Assembly: GCF_040712315.1 (NCBI RefSeq)
Contig: NC_134013.1
Location: 44,723,501 to 44,787,500, forward strand
Reading direction: 5' to 3'
Source of the DNA: Castanea sativa
Taxonomy: Eukaryota; Streptophyta; Magnoliopsida; Fagales; Fagaceae
Length of the DNA stretch: 64,000 bases
Part shown: one piece after another, positions 46,025-57,402 of the stretch
Layout: the number at the start of each line of letters is the position of its first letter
How positions within the stretch are numbered: position 1 is the first letter of the stretch
Program-made: the position numbers and the translations under genes
The notes under the pieces: generated by a model
Told to the model about the DNA's origin: nothing
The model's input: the letters and a program-made list of their open reading frames with translations, nothing else
Database searches by the model: none

Positions 46025-47001
46025 TGTTAGGACATACGTGATTGGATGTTAGGAACATATATCAACATTTTATGTATTGGCTAATTCTTTGACGAAATGC
46101 ACTTTACTTGTAATTGAGTAGATTTAGGATGTGTTTAATACTTCAAGAAACAAGGTTTCAAGTTCAAGTGTTAAAACCATGCAAGTCTATTAAAAAAACA
46201 AGTGAAGAAGTGTTGTTTATTAAAGCTTTATAGCTAGCATCTATGAAGGTTTAAAAGAACTATTTAAGTCCGAGGCTTGACAGCTGCTCAATAGCTAGAG
46301 TATCTGTTAAGGTTTATGAAGTTCTGATTTTCATTCAATCCATGATTATGTATTTGAGCTTTCATTTCTCACAACCCTAAACATATATAATGATTCTTTT
46401 AAGAGCCGTATCAAGTTGCACAGCAGAGAGCACAATTGCACAACAGTATAATTTTTCAAGTGTGACCGGAAACCTAGTTCTTGAAGAAGCTGTTGTGTTT
46501 GTACACCGTAGAGTTTTGTGATCAAGCAACTTCGTTATCTTCATGTGTTGAAGAACAGAAGAATTTTACAGCCAACATCCTTCTCAAGTTGGTGATCATG
46601 TTGCGTACTGGGATCCGCGCATCTATTGGTTAGTCATGTACTGGGAGCCGTGCAATACAAAGAGAGATTGTCACTACAGAATAAGTCCAATTGGGTATTG
46701 GGGTAAAGGTTCAACTGTAGGTTGGTATAAGGTACTGAGATTCCTTTACTTGTAACCGCTTGTTTTGATATAATGGATTCTCGGGAGTGGTGACTTTAAA
46801 ATCACCTGGTGGGGTTTTGCGGTGTAGGTTTTCCCCATTCGTAAACAAATCACCGTGTCATTTAATTCCCGCTGCATATTTAATTATTTGGTGATTTGTT
46901 TGTGCTGCCACGCTCATTGCATCTAATTGAACCTAATTAATTCACTTAACTAATCAATTGGTTAATTTATCACAAGGGGTCAATACATTTTTGGTCTATC
47001 A
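46025..47001 (+). mobile_element. Solo LTR of the SIRE-type copia family
   Basis: It begins tgttaggacatacgtg and ends tttttggtctatca. The flanking tatca (46020-46024 and 47002-47006) is a perfect 5-bp duplication. It matches the reverse complement of the LTR at 57403-58386 along its length: ttggctaat near 46080, cactttacttgtaatt near 46100, and the ggtcaatacatt end. No internal genes are attached. Confidence 0.88.
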
Positions 47002-47108
47002 TATCATATCATATTATATAGTATATAATAAAGTCGGGCTTAAAAGTCATGATTGAGTCAAATGGCTTTACAAAATTGCAAAATTAGTTTTAGATTTAAA
47101 AAAAAGAA

Positions 47109-47109
<1 letters not shown>

Positions 47110-47168
<59 letters not shown>
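47110..47168. repeat. (AT)n microsatellite
   Basis: About 29 AT dinucleotides. Confidence 0.95.
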
Positions 47169-47177
<9 letters not shown>

Positions 47178-47390
47178 ATCTTCTTCTCCTATAATTTCTA
47201 AGTTGATAAAATCTTAATTTAATTACAATCCAAATTCTTCATCTAATAATCATTTTCTTATTATAATTTATAAGTTGATTAGTAGTACACTTAAAACAAA
47301 AAATTTCAGCTTCACACTTCCATGTACAAATTATACTAACATTAGACTTTTTGTTCATATCCATTTTTTCAATGTGGAGTGTATACATAT

Positions 47391-48150
47391 TGTGAAGGGA
47401 CGAGGATCCAAAGAAGTTAAACAAGCGGTCAGTGTCATTTCTGAGGAGTTAAAATCCATAAAATGATCTAGGGTGGAGATCTCACGGCTTGAAGAGAAGT
47501 TGGGGTAACTCACTTAATAAGGATTTTGAGGACATGCTCTAGACTTTGGAGGGACAAGCACTAGTGGTATAAGGGCATGGAGCTAAACTACCAAAAGGGA
47601 AAACTAACTTGGCACGGAACGCGAGAAAGATAAAGAAGGAAGGATATAGAAGCCATTCCCTCCACATTAAATGTAATACAACCACTTCTTTGGTTGCATT
47701 AATGAGAAAATGACCATGAACAATGGTGGTATAGTTAAGATTTTAGTGTAAAACTTACTGATATGCTCTTGATGGGACAAGGATTCTAGAAATATGATCC
47801 CAACCCTCGAAGTGTAGAATTTAGATGCATTCAAGCTAGATATATAAAGCAAAATAGAACATTTGAAAAAAGAGGGAGAGAAAAAAGAAAGAAAAAGAGT
47901 TCATCTGTTTTGTAACATCCTCCTCAGACTAGACCCAAGGACCATCACTTTACTTGTTTTTAAATCAATTTCTAAGTTGAATATTAATGAGACTGATACC
48001 ACTTTTTTCTTACTACTATGACAATGGCCTTCTTGATTTTTTAATGAATATTCAAAAGTAGACTTGACATCTCATCTCTAAAGAAATTAATTGTGATAGC
48101 AAATATCCAACCCATCAACTAACACCTAAAACTGGTGTTTCACTTTTTTG
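47391..48150 (+). mobile_element. Probable 5' LTR of a second gypsy element
   Basis: The start is placed at tgtgaagggacgagg (47391). The end is near ctggtgtttca (48142), with a primer-site-like ttggcgccgtttgtgggaac at 48161-48180. That motif just downstream is typical of plant gypsy elements. The partner 3' LTR is absent from the window. Confidence 0.5.
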
Positions 48151-48215
48151 CCCACCATAATTGGCGCCGTTTGTGGGAACGGTCTCTTTTAATACCTTTG
48201 TACGACCTCATAACT

Positions 48216-50560
48216 ATGTCCGGTCAAGGGCGAAGCGGATCTTTGGAATCTGTTGGGTCCCAGCATAGGGACCACTTTGTTAATTTGGAGTGGAGGAGAG
48301 ATCGCCACGAGGCTTACACGCATAGCTAGGGAGCATCTTCTTTTTCTTCAGGGCAAACAAGGCAACAAGAGGCTAGCCATCAATTACTTGACGAAGAAGT
48401 GCATAACTTGGAGAGGAAATTAGAACGGTTACGTAGATATCTTCGACGCAGAACTCAAGTGAGGGATGACAGGACTCCTCCTTTAGGCCAATACTCAAGT
48501 ACTAGCAATGATGAAAGTTATCGGCCTAGAAGTAAGACTTCACCCAGTGAGTCATTCACATCATCATCCCGGCATACTTTAGGATGGAGGCATTATCATA
48601 AGAAATCTGGAACATCACCAAGGAGGGGTCAGGGCTTGATGCCATGGGTAAAGCTCTCCTTCAAATATCTTGCTCTCCATTTTTTCAGCGTATTAAGCAG
48701 GCTTACCTCCCTCGCCACTTCAATCATCCTACTTTCACCATTTACAATGGTAGGATTGACCCTATTGAACATGTGAGCCATTTTAACCAAAGGATGGCTA
48801 TTCACTCCAAAAATAAAGCTTTGATGTGTAAGGTCTTCCCCTCAAGCCTTGGTCTAGTGGTAATGAGGTGGTTTGACAGCCTTGCCAAAGGGTCAATACA
48901 TTCTTTTGAGGAGCTAACTAGGGCCTTTGGGGCAAGATTCTTGACTTGTAACCTTGTCCCCAGACCTTTGAACTCTTTACTCTCAATGTCTATAAGAGAG
49001 GGAGAAACATTGAAGACTTATTCTGTCTTATACTGGGAGATTTATAATGAAATTGACAGAGATTTTGAGGACTTTGCTGTACGGACTTTCAAAGTGGGTC
49101 TTCCTACAAACTCCAATTTGTGTAAGTCCCTTATCACGAAACCACCTTGGAATATGCACCAATTGATGGATCGGATCGAAGAGCATAAAAGGGTCGAAGA
49201 CAATCAAAGCTCTGCCAGGGGTAAAACTAAGGTTTCCACCACCGATCGAAAGGATAACTCGGTAGGTTAGTTCTCGTCCTCCTGACCGAGAAGGGAGTAT
49301 TATAATCAATCATCCTATAATGTTGCAGCTCCCTAGGTGGTGAATTCAGTGTTTAAGGAGCCAATATATCAGGTTCTAGAGAAGATCAAGTATGAGCCCT
49401 ATTTTAGATGGCCAAATAAAATAGGAGGCGACCTTGCTAAAAGGAATCAGAGCTTGTATTGTCAGTATCACCAGGACCGAGGCCATACGACCGAGGATTG
49501 TAGAACGTTGCAAACCTTTTTAGATCAATTGGTTAAAGCTGGAAAATTGAAGTAATTTTTGCAATAGTTAAATAATTAGGCAGATCGGCTTGGGTCAGGA
49601 TTACATAGTGGTGGTGCACCTCGAGCATCTTCGGGGAAAATAAATGTCATTTTTGTGACCCTAAGAGAGGAGCCTCACCCAGCTAGAGGGGTAATGTTGG
49701 TGTCATCACAAGTGGAAGGTCCTGAGGGAAAAGCCTCGCGTAAAAGTCTAGAGTTTTGGATTAGCCAATCATAGGATTTTCTATGGAAAATAAATTAGGA
49801 ACCATTTAGCCATATGATGATACTTTGGTGGTGACCTTGCGGATAGCGGGGTAAGATGCCAAAAGGGTGATAATTGATCAAGGCAGTGGGGTGGAGATAA
49901 TGTACCCAGACTTGTTTAAAGGTTTAGGGCTCAAACCTAAAGATTTGGACCAATATGATGCCCCGTTGATTGGGTTCAATGGGAAGACCGCTATCCCAAA
50001 GGGGAGAATCCAATTGCCAATTTTGACTGGGGATAGAATGGTGAATGTGGATTTCATAGTAGAGGATGCCTATTCGCCGTATATTGCCATCTTGGCCAGA
50101 CCGTGGCTACATGCCATAGGGGCGGTTGCATCCACGTTGCATGTTAAGGTAAAATATCTCACTAGTGGAGGGGTGGCTAAATTAGTGGGATGCCAATCAA
50201 CGGCTAGACAATGCATGGTGGTAGCGATTGATCATCGTGTTACTGAATTGGGTTCTTCTGAGGTGGTCCTAACGTTGTAGCAATCACAGTTTGGGTCGCC
50301 AGCATCCTCGAACAGTTCCATATCATGCGAGGAGTTGGAGAGGGTCATTATTGGGGAAGAAGTAGACAGATATTTCCAAATCGGGATTCTACTCCCAACA
50401 AAGGACAAAGTGCAACTGGTGGATTTTTTGAAGGATAATCTTGATGTTTTTGCGTGGAGTGCATACAAAGCACCTGGGATCAATCCTAAATTTATCTGCC
50501 ATCATTTAAATGTTAACCCTAGTGCAACACCGAAGAAACAATTACCTTGGCGATCATTTA
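48216..50560 (+). pseudogene. Truncated gypsy gag-protease-RT start
   Basis: Gag begins at MSGQGRSGSLESVG (48216) and is soon interrupted by a stop. It continues in 48399-48690 with basic coiled-coil character (LERKLERLRRYLRRR). It then shifts frame to the capsid-like block 48644-49270 (HPTFTIYNGRIDPIEHVSHF, MRWFDSLAKGSIHSFEEL). A zinc-knuckle-like region is in 49337-49555 (YCQYHQDRGHTTEDC). Protease is in 49867-50280 (VIIDQGSGVEIMYPDLF), with DQGSG in place of the usual D-S/T-G-S pattern. The RT leader is in 50335-50560 (LDVFAWSAYKAPGINPKFIC). The sequence then leaves the family abruptly near 50560, so RT core, RNase H and integrase are missing. Confidence 0.85.
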
Positions 50561-50683
50561 AAAAAAATTATGTCAAGAGGAATAATAATAAAAATTATTT
50601 TTCATGCCACATCAACTCCCAATTATACCACTATGTTAGATTTAAAAAAAAAAAAAAAAAGCTTAAAACTAGTGTTCACGTTA

Positions 50684-51035
50684 GAGCACTAGCATTTGAG
50701 GATGCAAACAAAAAACATATTTTTCATCATCACTACTTTATCTATTTTACCAACTTATTTTACAACTCACCAGTTTTTATTTTTACATACAACTCAATAA
50801 AATAATATAAATTATCTAATAAAATAATAAAAAGTATTTTTATCTCTGTCTTTCTTCTCACTATCTTTTTCTCTTCACACAAAACTACAAGATTAAATAT
50901 TATTTTTTTCTTTACAACCTACTATTCATCGATTACAAATTTGTTTAGGTATACAAATCCGGACATAGTGGGTTTTTGCTCTCTTAGGTTCTAAAATAGC
51001 AACCGGGGGTGTTTACACCCCCAATGCTAATGCTT
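50684..51035. mobile_element. Tourist-like MITE
   Basis: Inverted ends gagcactagcatttg and aatgctaatgctt are flanked by tta on both sides (50681-50683 and 51036-51038), the PIF/Harbinger-type duplication. The interior is AT-rich and non-coding over 352 bp. Confidence 0.7.
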
Positions 51036-51080
51036 TTAGGGATAAAGTAGAGGAGTTCAAATTTTGCAGAGTAGTAAATA

Positions 51081-51197
51081 ATGGCAGAGGACAAAGAAGA
51101 CATAGAAGGTGGATTCCAAAATCAGAATCCTAACTCTAATAAGAAGAACAACAACAAAGAATCCAAAGGAAAGTCATGCAAGAGACATCTCTACTAA
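51081..51197 (+). CDS. Possible short ORF or first exon, 38 aa
   Basis: The ATG opens MAEDKEDIEGGFQNQN and continues Asn/Lys-rich to a stop after CKRHLY. The sequence after it (51300-51420, with gtttatttggttgccgaga) looks like the leader or first intron of a plant gene. The downstream part could have been displaced by the copia insertion at 51542. No domain is recognisable, and it may be chance. Confidence 0.25.
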   Translation: MAEDKEDIEGGFQNQNPNSNKKNNNKESKGKSCKRHLY

Positions 51198-51541
51198 TCG
51201 TCATTGCAAAGATCCAAATCCAAAAACCTCACCTGCGTTGACCTCCCCATAACCCATCTCTCTATAATCCTTTTTTTTCATTGATTCTTATGATGCTTGT
51301 GGGTTTATTTGGTTGCCGAGAAAATCCAGGAAAAGGAAAGAAAATTCTGGGTTTTCTGTTTTGTGCTGTGTTTGTTCACTCAGTTTGATTTTTTTTTATT
51401 TTATGGGTTTTTGCATTTGGATTAGAAGAGTAAGTGTTGTTATTTTGATTTGATTGTTGTTGTTGCTTGGGTATTTTCCTGGCAACTAAAGAGTAAAATA
51501 GGGATTGGTTGTGATGATTTTGATATCCTTAGCATAAAACG

Positions 51542-51840
51542 TGATAGGCCAAGAATGTATTGACCCATTTGGTAAATTAATCAATTAATTAGCCAAGTTA
51601 ATTAATTAGATTCAATTACATGCAATAAGCATGGTAACACAAACAAATCACCAACTAAGTTAAATGCAACGGAAACTAAATGGATAGATTTGCATGACTT
51701 CAATACTAGACTTGAACTCTTGTTCCTTGAAGTACTAAACCCATCCTAAATCTACCAAATTACAAGTAAAGTGTGTTTTGTCAAAGGATTAGCCAATTTA
51801 CATAACATATGTCTTTAACAATATCCATATATGTCCCAAC
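51542..51840 (-). repeat. 3' LTR, internally deleted
   Basis: Both ends match the 984-bp right LTR, but about 685 bp are missing between the sequences corresponding to 57540 and 58228. The junction reads aaactaaatggatagatttg. Confidence 0.85.
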
Positions 51841-52151
51841 CCTTTGACAATCCGTGACAAAACGACAAAAAACAAATGAATTATGAGAGAAGTCTTAAAT
51901 CACTAAACTTATAACCACTTATTGAATACAATAAAATCTAACCCTAACACAAACTCTTGAAAAACTTTGCAAGAAGAGAGTTCATGGCATGATAGATTTT
52001 CACATCCTGTCTTTCTGAAACACTTTAAACAAAACTCATCAAGACATCTTAGTGTGAAACAGAAATAAAGGATTGCATACAAAAATAAACATGTGTATGA
52101 AGAGAGAAAAAAAACAACATATGGAGAGATAGGTAAAAAACAACATACATA

Positions 52152-52156
<5 letters not shown>

Positions 52157-52220
<64 letters not shown>
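52157..52220. repeat. (AT)n microsatellite
   Basis: About 32 AT dinucleotides lie just inside the 3' LTR of the copia element. Confidence 0.95.
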
Positions 52221-52224
<4 letters not shown>

Positions 52225-52376
52225 GAACATAAATACAATGCATGTCATAAATAAATGGTCACAAGACCGGTGTGCAAGAGGATAATGTAACTAAAGATAA
52301 AGAAAAGAAAAGTACATTAAATCCTCATTACATCCCTTAAAATATAGACACTCCCCCTAAGATAAAGGGCAAGTCA

Positions 52377-53541
52377 CTAAGAGAGCGTTATCTCAACATT
52401 ACTGGAAGAGCTAGCATCTTTATCACCATCATCACTATCCTCATCTGCTGATGCCTCTGGAGAAGGAGATGGAGAAGCAGTGAAACCACCAAGGCAAGCT
52501 TGTTGCCATGCTATACGACTGACACGAGTGTTCACTTGACACAACTCATTAGAAAGAGTATCAAGGCGAGCATCCATGCGCTGAAGTTGCGCCATGATGG
52601 TTTCAAGGGTCACATCATCAATCAATGAAGAAGGAGCAGAAGTGGAAGGGCCAACAAAAGTGGCAGGATCGGAAGCCTCCACACGTGGCCACTTCAGTCA
52701 AAGTTATGCCTCGTTTCGTAGAACAAACCGTCTTTGATGGCACCCATGATGGGGAAGAGAGAAGAAGAATTAGGAATCTCGACTGAGAAGTGTCGAAGGA
52801 TACACGTGATAGCAGAAGGAAAGACGAGCTTATCAAGTGTAGCCGTATCCTGATAAACATCGAGGACCGATGTGATGAAGTGGGAAGGGAAGTCTATAGT
52901 GAGGTCCTTTAAGAGGGATAGAAGAAAATAAGCACAAGGCACTATGATGGAGTTATAGTGAGACAGTGGAGTGAGAGTGAATGTCATCACTATGTTAAGG
53001 ATCCTTTGATCTTTTACAAAGCCCGAGCATGGGGTGTTTAGCTTACCACCCCATGTAGAAGGTGTCTTACAGAAGTGAGACAAAAGCTCGTCTCTGGACA
53101 AAGTCCGAAGATGCTCACAACCGGGGTAGTCAGGATGCGCTACCCGTAGGACATGTAGTACCTTGGAAACAAGCTCCGGGGTAACTACGATACGTATACC
53201 TCAGAATGTCGTAGCAAAATGAGGTATAGAGGTATCGACATCGTGTATGTTGGAGTAAAACTCTTGAATAAACACGGTAGGACACCTTAAGGGTTTCTCT
53301 AATAGAGAAGCCCAACCCCGAGTCCAAATGATGGCGGGGAGAGGAGTGTTGAAAAAATTCAACAGAATGACTTGGCGTTTTGAATGAACGCCGCGTCATT
53401 GGAAGTTCCCTGAGAAGTCCTTTCGGGCCTTCTCATCATGGAGCCGGATGTGAAGAGGGGGAAGAGGATTGGAAGAAGATGATGACTAGAACCACAAAGA
53501 GGGTTCTGAGCTAGAGTGGATTTACGTTGTTTGGGTGCCAT
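52377..53541 (-). pseudogene. Second ORF of the copia element: putative plant transposon protein domain
   Basis: It starts MAPKQRKSTLAQNP (53541). After a frameshift near 53365, WTRGWASLLEKPLRCPTV follows, then FIQEFYSNIHDVDTSI and, after one in-frame TGA near 53201, GIRIVVTPELVSKVLHVLR. RTLSRDELLSHFCKTP leads into 52694-53101, with SIIVPCAYFLLSLLKDLTID and FPSHFITSVLDVY. After another break, the last block 52377-52682 holds a predicted coiled coil (MAQLQRMDARLDTLSNELCQ) and an acidic Ser/Asp tail. This pattern (WASLL, EFYSNI, VTPELVS) is what I know as the 'putative plant transposon protein' domain linked to plant retroelements. Biochemical function is unknown. A GA microsatellite sits just upstream of the start. 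Confidence 0.7.
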
Positions 53542-53551
53542 GCGCAGTCTA

Positions 53552-53554
<3 letters not shown>

Positions 53555-53601
<47 letters not shown>
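53555..53601. repeat. (GA)n microsatellite
   Basis: About 23 GA dinucleotides lie 14 bp upstream of the start codon of the second ORF of the copia element. Confidence 0.95.
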
Positions 53602-53602
<1 letters not shown>

Positions 53603-53899
53603 ATAATCACAATAGAGTACATGAAACAAAAGAAATGGTACGTATGCATAGAATATGCATGAACAAGTGACGTGCAAAAAGAAATACATCGTAGTCATAG
53701 CCCAATCCAAACCTACCAGCACATATTTCACATTTTAATCAAACACACATCTATAATGTATGAAACAAAGTTAAAATGCAATGAGAATGTAGTGCATGAG
53801 CATATAACATCAAATCAACATAACCCAACCCAAAAATTTCACAAAAACTTCAGAAACCCCAAAAGTTTTTGAAAACCCCAAAATCTAGGTCACAAATGC

Positions 53900-55400
53900 A
53901 TGTTTGCATAAAAATGAAGAGAAATAGATCACTTACCAAGGAGTGGAGACTTGATCTAGGCTGAAATGAAGAAGGGTTGGAGGATTTTAGTGAGGGAGAG
54001 AGTGTTTGGGAGATAAAAGAAGTTTTCTATTGAGAGAGAGAGAGTGAAAAATGAAATCTGATTCATTCCTTATCTATTTAAAGAAATTGCAGCTCGATGG
54101 ATCAAAGTATCTGTCGAGCACTAAATCTCGATAGATGTAATCTGTCGAGGTGCTGTTAAGAATCTGTTGATGGCAAAAATGCTTTGATGGATCGAGAAGT
54201 TGTCGAGGATCTATCAGACAGACAGAGAGCTAAGGAAAATTGGCTCGATGGATCGAGAATCTGTCTAGAAACTATCGAGACAAAATCCAGGAATCTTGAT
54301 GGATCGAGTATGCGCTAACTACTGTCAAGAAAGGAAGTCCAAAAGTTGAGGAAGCTGTCGAGCTTGAAGAAAATGAGTTTTTCAAGGAGGAAAAACATAT
54401 AAGGATGAATGCTATAAGCAAGCTACTCAAACATAGATCCAATCAACATATTAAGCTCTCAAAACATCTCTCAACATACATGCAAAGCATTCTGAGATTC
54501 AAAAACACACACACACACTAAACGAGTCTAACCAATTTTATATTTCAAAATAAGTTAAGACAGTTTAGTGAACATATATTAACACATGTATTTCTTGTGA
54601 TGACCAAATCACATTGTACTTGCACATGTATCAAAAGTAGTAAAGAATTTGCATGTTGTGTGTGAAAAACATGGCAAGAGTGCATACATGTCTCATATTA
54701 TGACGATTTGAGATATGAGAAAATCAAATACATTCACTCACAATCATAACTGCTTGATGGGGACTATCACCTTTGAGGTACATCCTATAACTCTCACATC
54801 TTCTAGAAACATGCTTGCAAGCATTTTGGCTCATTTTACTTATATTTTTCTTTGCATATTTTTCTTTTTGAACATATCATGCATGGTCATATATAAAGAG
54901 AAGAAAAACCCAATTTTGTAAGCCAAAAACATCACAATTTCGCTATGCCGAAGTACACAGATGTTATACATGATTGGCAAGCTTTAGTGGTGAGATGGTT
55001 GTTTATGCCTTTCTCTTAGGATTTTTTAGTCATTCCCGTAAAAAAGAGTGATATGAGTGTTAAGTATAAGAGATTACTTAATCGTACTCATCACAAATAT
55101 TAGCCACAAAGCTCACTCTTAGTTGTGCATTTAGACGCTTATCTAAACTACAAGAGATACAAAGTTTAGAAAACTTTGTTTCAATAGCCATCCAAGGTAC
55201 ATAAGTACCAAAATACACAAACACACATTGTTTTTGTATTAGTCTGATTTTTCAATTTTTTTTATTAATATTTTTTTATGAAAAACAAAATAAAGTAAAA
55301 CTGAAAACAAACAAACAAAAACATGTTAAACAAACAAATCATAAGACTAGACTAACTCAAAACAAGTAAGCAAAACACATAAGTAATGCATAACCATAAG
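53900..55400. other. Internal non-coding region of the copia element
   Basis: Where pol would be expected, no RT, integrase or RNase H motif is seen on either strand. At 54090-54380 the word ctcgatggatcgag / ctgtcgag recurs at least six times in varied spacing. The same vocabulary occurs in the 5' LTR near 58110-58195. Confidence 0.6.
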
Positions 55401-55427
55401 GGGAGAGAGAGAAAAAAAGTGACTAAA

Positions 55428-57260
55428 TCACTTTGAGCCTTTTTCCTTCCACACTTTGGAAGTACCTTTCCTTTGTGCAAACCTTTGATCCAGTGGTAAG
55501 GGGGAAGAATTGAAACCGTTCAAGTTTGAAAGGAATATGAGGTCCTTGAGAAGATCTCTAAGAGGAGCAAAAGAGAACAGAAACTGATTTTGGTTTCCGG
55601 ACGAGAGCATATTATTGCTTTGTTGAGTGGCTAACCACTTGTAGCAATATGGACGAGTATACCCTGAAGCTCTACAATGATGAAAAAATGTGGCTTCTTT
55701 GGTTGAGACTTTTTGTTATTAACTTTCTTAGTCCTAGAGTTTCTAGTCTCTTTCTTTTCAAGCTTAGGGGGTGCTCCTAGAATAGATTTGCCCTTGTCTA
55801 CGTTCTTACTAGCTATTTTAGTTTTACATTCTTTGCCCTCAGAATTAACATTGTTAGTAGGTGAGACAAACACAGTAGTACTAGAGGAGGCAATATTAGG
55901 AGAAGAAAAATCATACCCCAAACCGGTTTTATCAGAAGCAGATTTCTGAGAGCTTAGCATCTTATTAAGCTTTGCACTAGAAGTCCTCTCCAACTGAGCT
56001 TTAATTTAGAACAGTTTTGCTTTAAGCTTCTTTGTCTTTTTAGCAAGGAAGTTGTTCTTGAAACGCAAAGCTCCAATGGTTTGATTTGCTTCATCAACCT
56101 TTGTAGAGAGCTCCTCTCGATCTAGCTTCACATCGCTCAGCTTCTTGGTGGCCAGCCTATAAAGTTTCTCATACTTCTTGGAAATCTTGTACAACTTAGC
56201 ATAGGCTGTATGGATGTCATCTTGTTCATCCATTTTCTTAAACTTAGACGACACCAAGTCCTCTTCTTCATCTACCTCTTTGGCAATCCCCTCAGTAGGA
56301 TTCATTATGGCAGTGAAGACATTCAAGATTCCCTCATCACCATTGTCATCTGACTCATCCTCAGGCTCGGTGTTACTCAAGCTAGCAGCAAGAGCCTTGC
56401 TTTTCCCAATTTTCTTGAGATATGTTGGGCATTCTTGTTTCATGTGTCCAAAACCTTGACATTCGAAGCACTTTGGTCCGGAGGGAACAATGTACTGACT
56501 ACCATCCTTAACATTCTTCTTTCCTCTATCTTGGCTCTTGAACTGTGAAGAACTGTATTACTTTCAGTCCTTGTCGAATCCTTTCGCATTGGTATTCTTC
56601 ATAAACTTCTTGAATTACCTAGTGATATAGGATTTCATCTTGGAATCTTCATCATCAGAAGACTTATCGGTCTCATTTCTTTTGGCCTTCAATGCCACGC
56701 TTTTACTTTTGCTTGGTTTACCGATCCTAGTCAAACCCAAATCATTGGTTTGCAAATTGCTAACCAGCTTTGTCAAAGGAATTTTTTCATTGTCCTTTGA
56801 TTCTTCAGTGGCAGTGACCTTGGCATGGAATCTCTCAAGTAGAGATCTGAGCACCTTTCTTACAACCTTGGGTTCGGGAATAGTTTCCCTAAGATTAAAG
56901 GCAGTGTTGACTATGTCCTTCAGCTTGGTATAGAACTCGTCAAACGACTCATCCTCCTCCATCTTAATCTCTTCAAAGTTCATAGCAAGCCTTTGAAGTT
57001 TTGAATCCTTGACAGCCTTAGCCTCTTCATAGGTTGTCTAAAGGATGGTCTATGCTTCCTTAGCAATTTCAGTTGAGGATATCTTCTTGAACTCCTCATT
57101 GGTGACCACACTGAATAAATCATTCAATGCTCTGCTGTTGAAGTTTGTTGCTTTAATCTTGGCATTATCCTAATCAACCGGCACTTCCTTTGGCTTAATC
57201 CAGCCAATCTCCACAGCTTGCCACACCTTCTCATCTAAGGACTGTAAGAAAGCTCTCATG
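55428..57260 (-). pseudogene. SIRE/Maximus-type copia gag
   Basis: The minus strand begins with a UBN2-type capsid: a segment ending KDSKLQRLAMNFEEIKMEED then ESFDEFYTKLKDIVNTAFNL (56615-56983). A CCHC knuckle, CFECQGFGHMKQECP, follows near 56430-56475. Next is a long acidic and coiled-coil region (56006-56443, with KLSDVKLDREELSTKVDEAN). The last block is a Ser/Lys-rich one (55631-55993, with IASKNVDKGKSILGAPPKLE). Isolated stops interrupt it near 57175, 56560-56600 and 56005. The unusually long C-terminal gag extension is in keeping with SIRE-type elements. Confidence 0.85.
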
Positions 57261-57388
57261 CGTACTTTTCAGTATGCATAGTTAGTGCCATAAAATAAAT
57301 GAGGCATAATTAGAGATTGTCCTCTATCCATGACAAACAGGGGTCAATGGATCATATAACAAAGATTAACCCTAATCAGAGTGTGCCT

Positions 57389-57400
57389 GCTTTGATACCA
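57389..57400 (-). other. Primer-binding site, tRNA-Met type
   Basis: The minus strand reads tggtatcaaagc two bases after the 5' LTR end. It differs at one position from the usual tggtatcagagc complementary to initiator tRNA-Met. Confidence 0.85.
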
Positions 57401-57402
57401 CT

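Noticed and set aside
52049..52243. Minus-strand frames of Tyr/Ile repeats
   Set aside because: Translation of an AT microsatellite.
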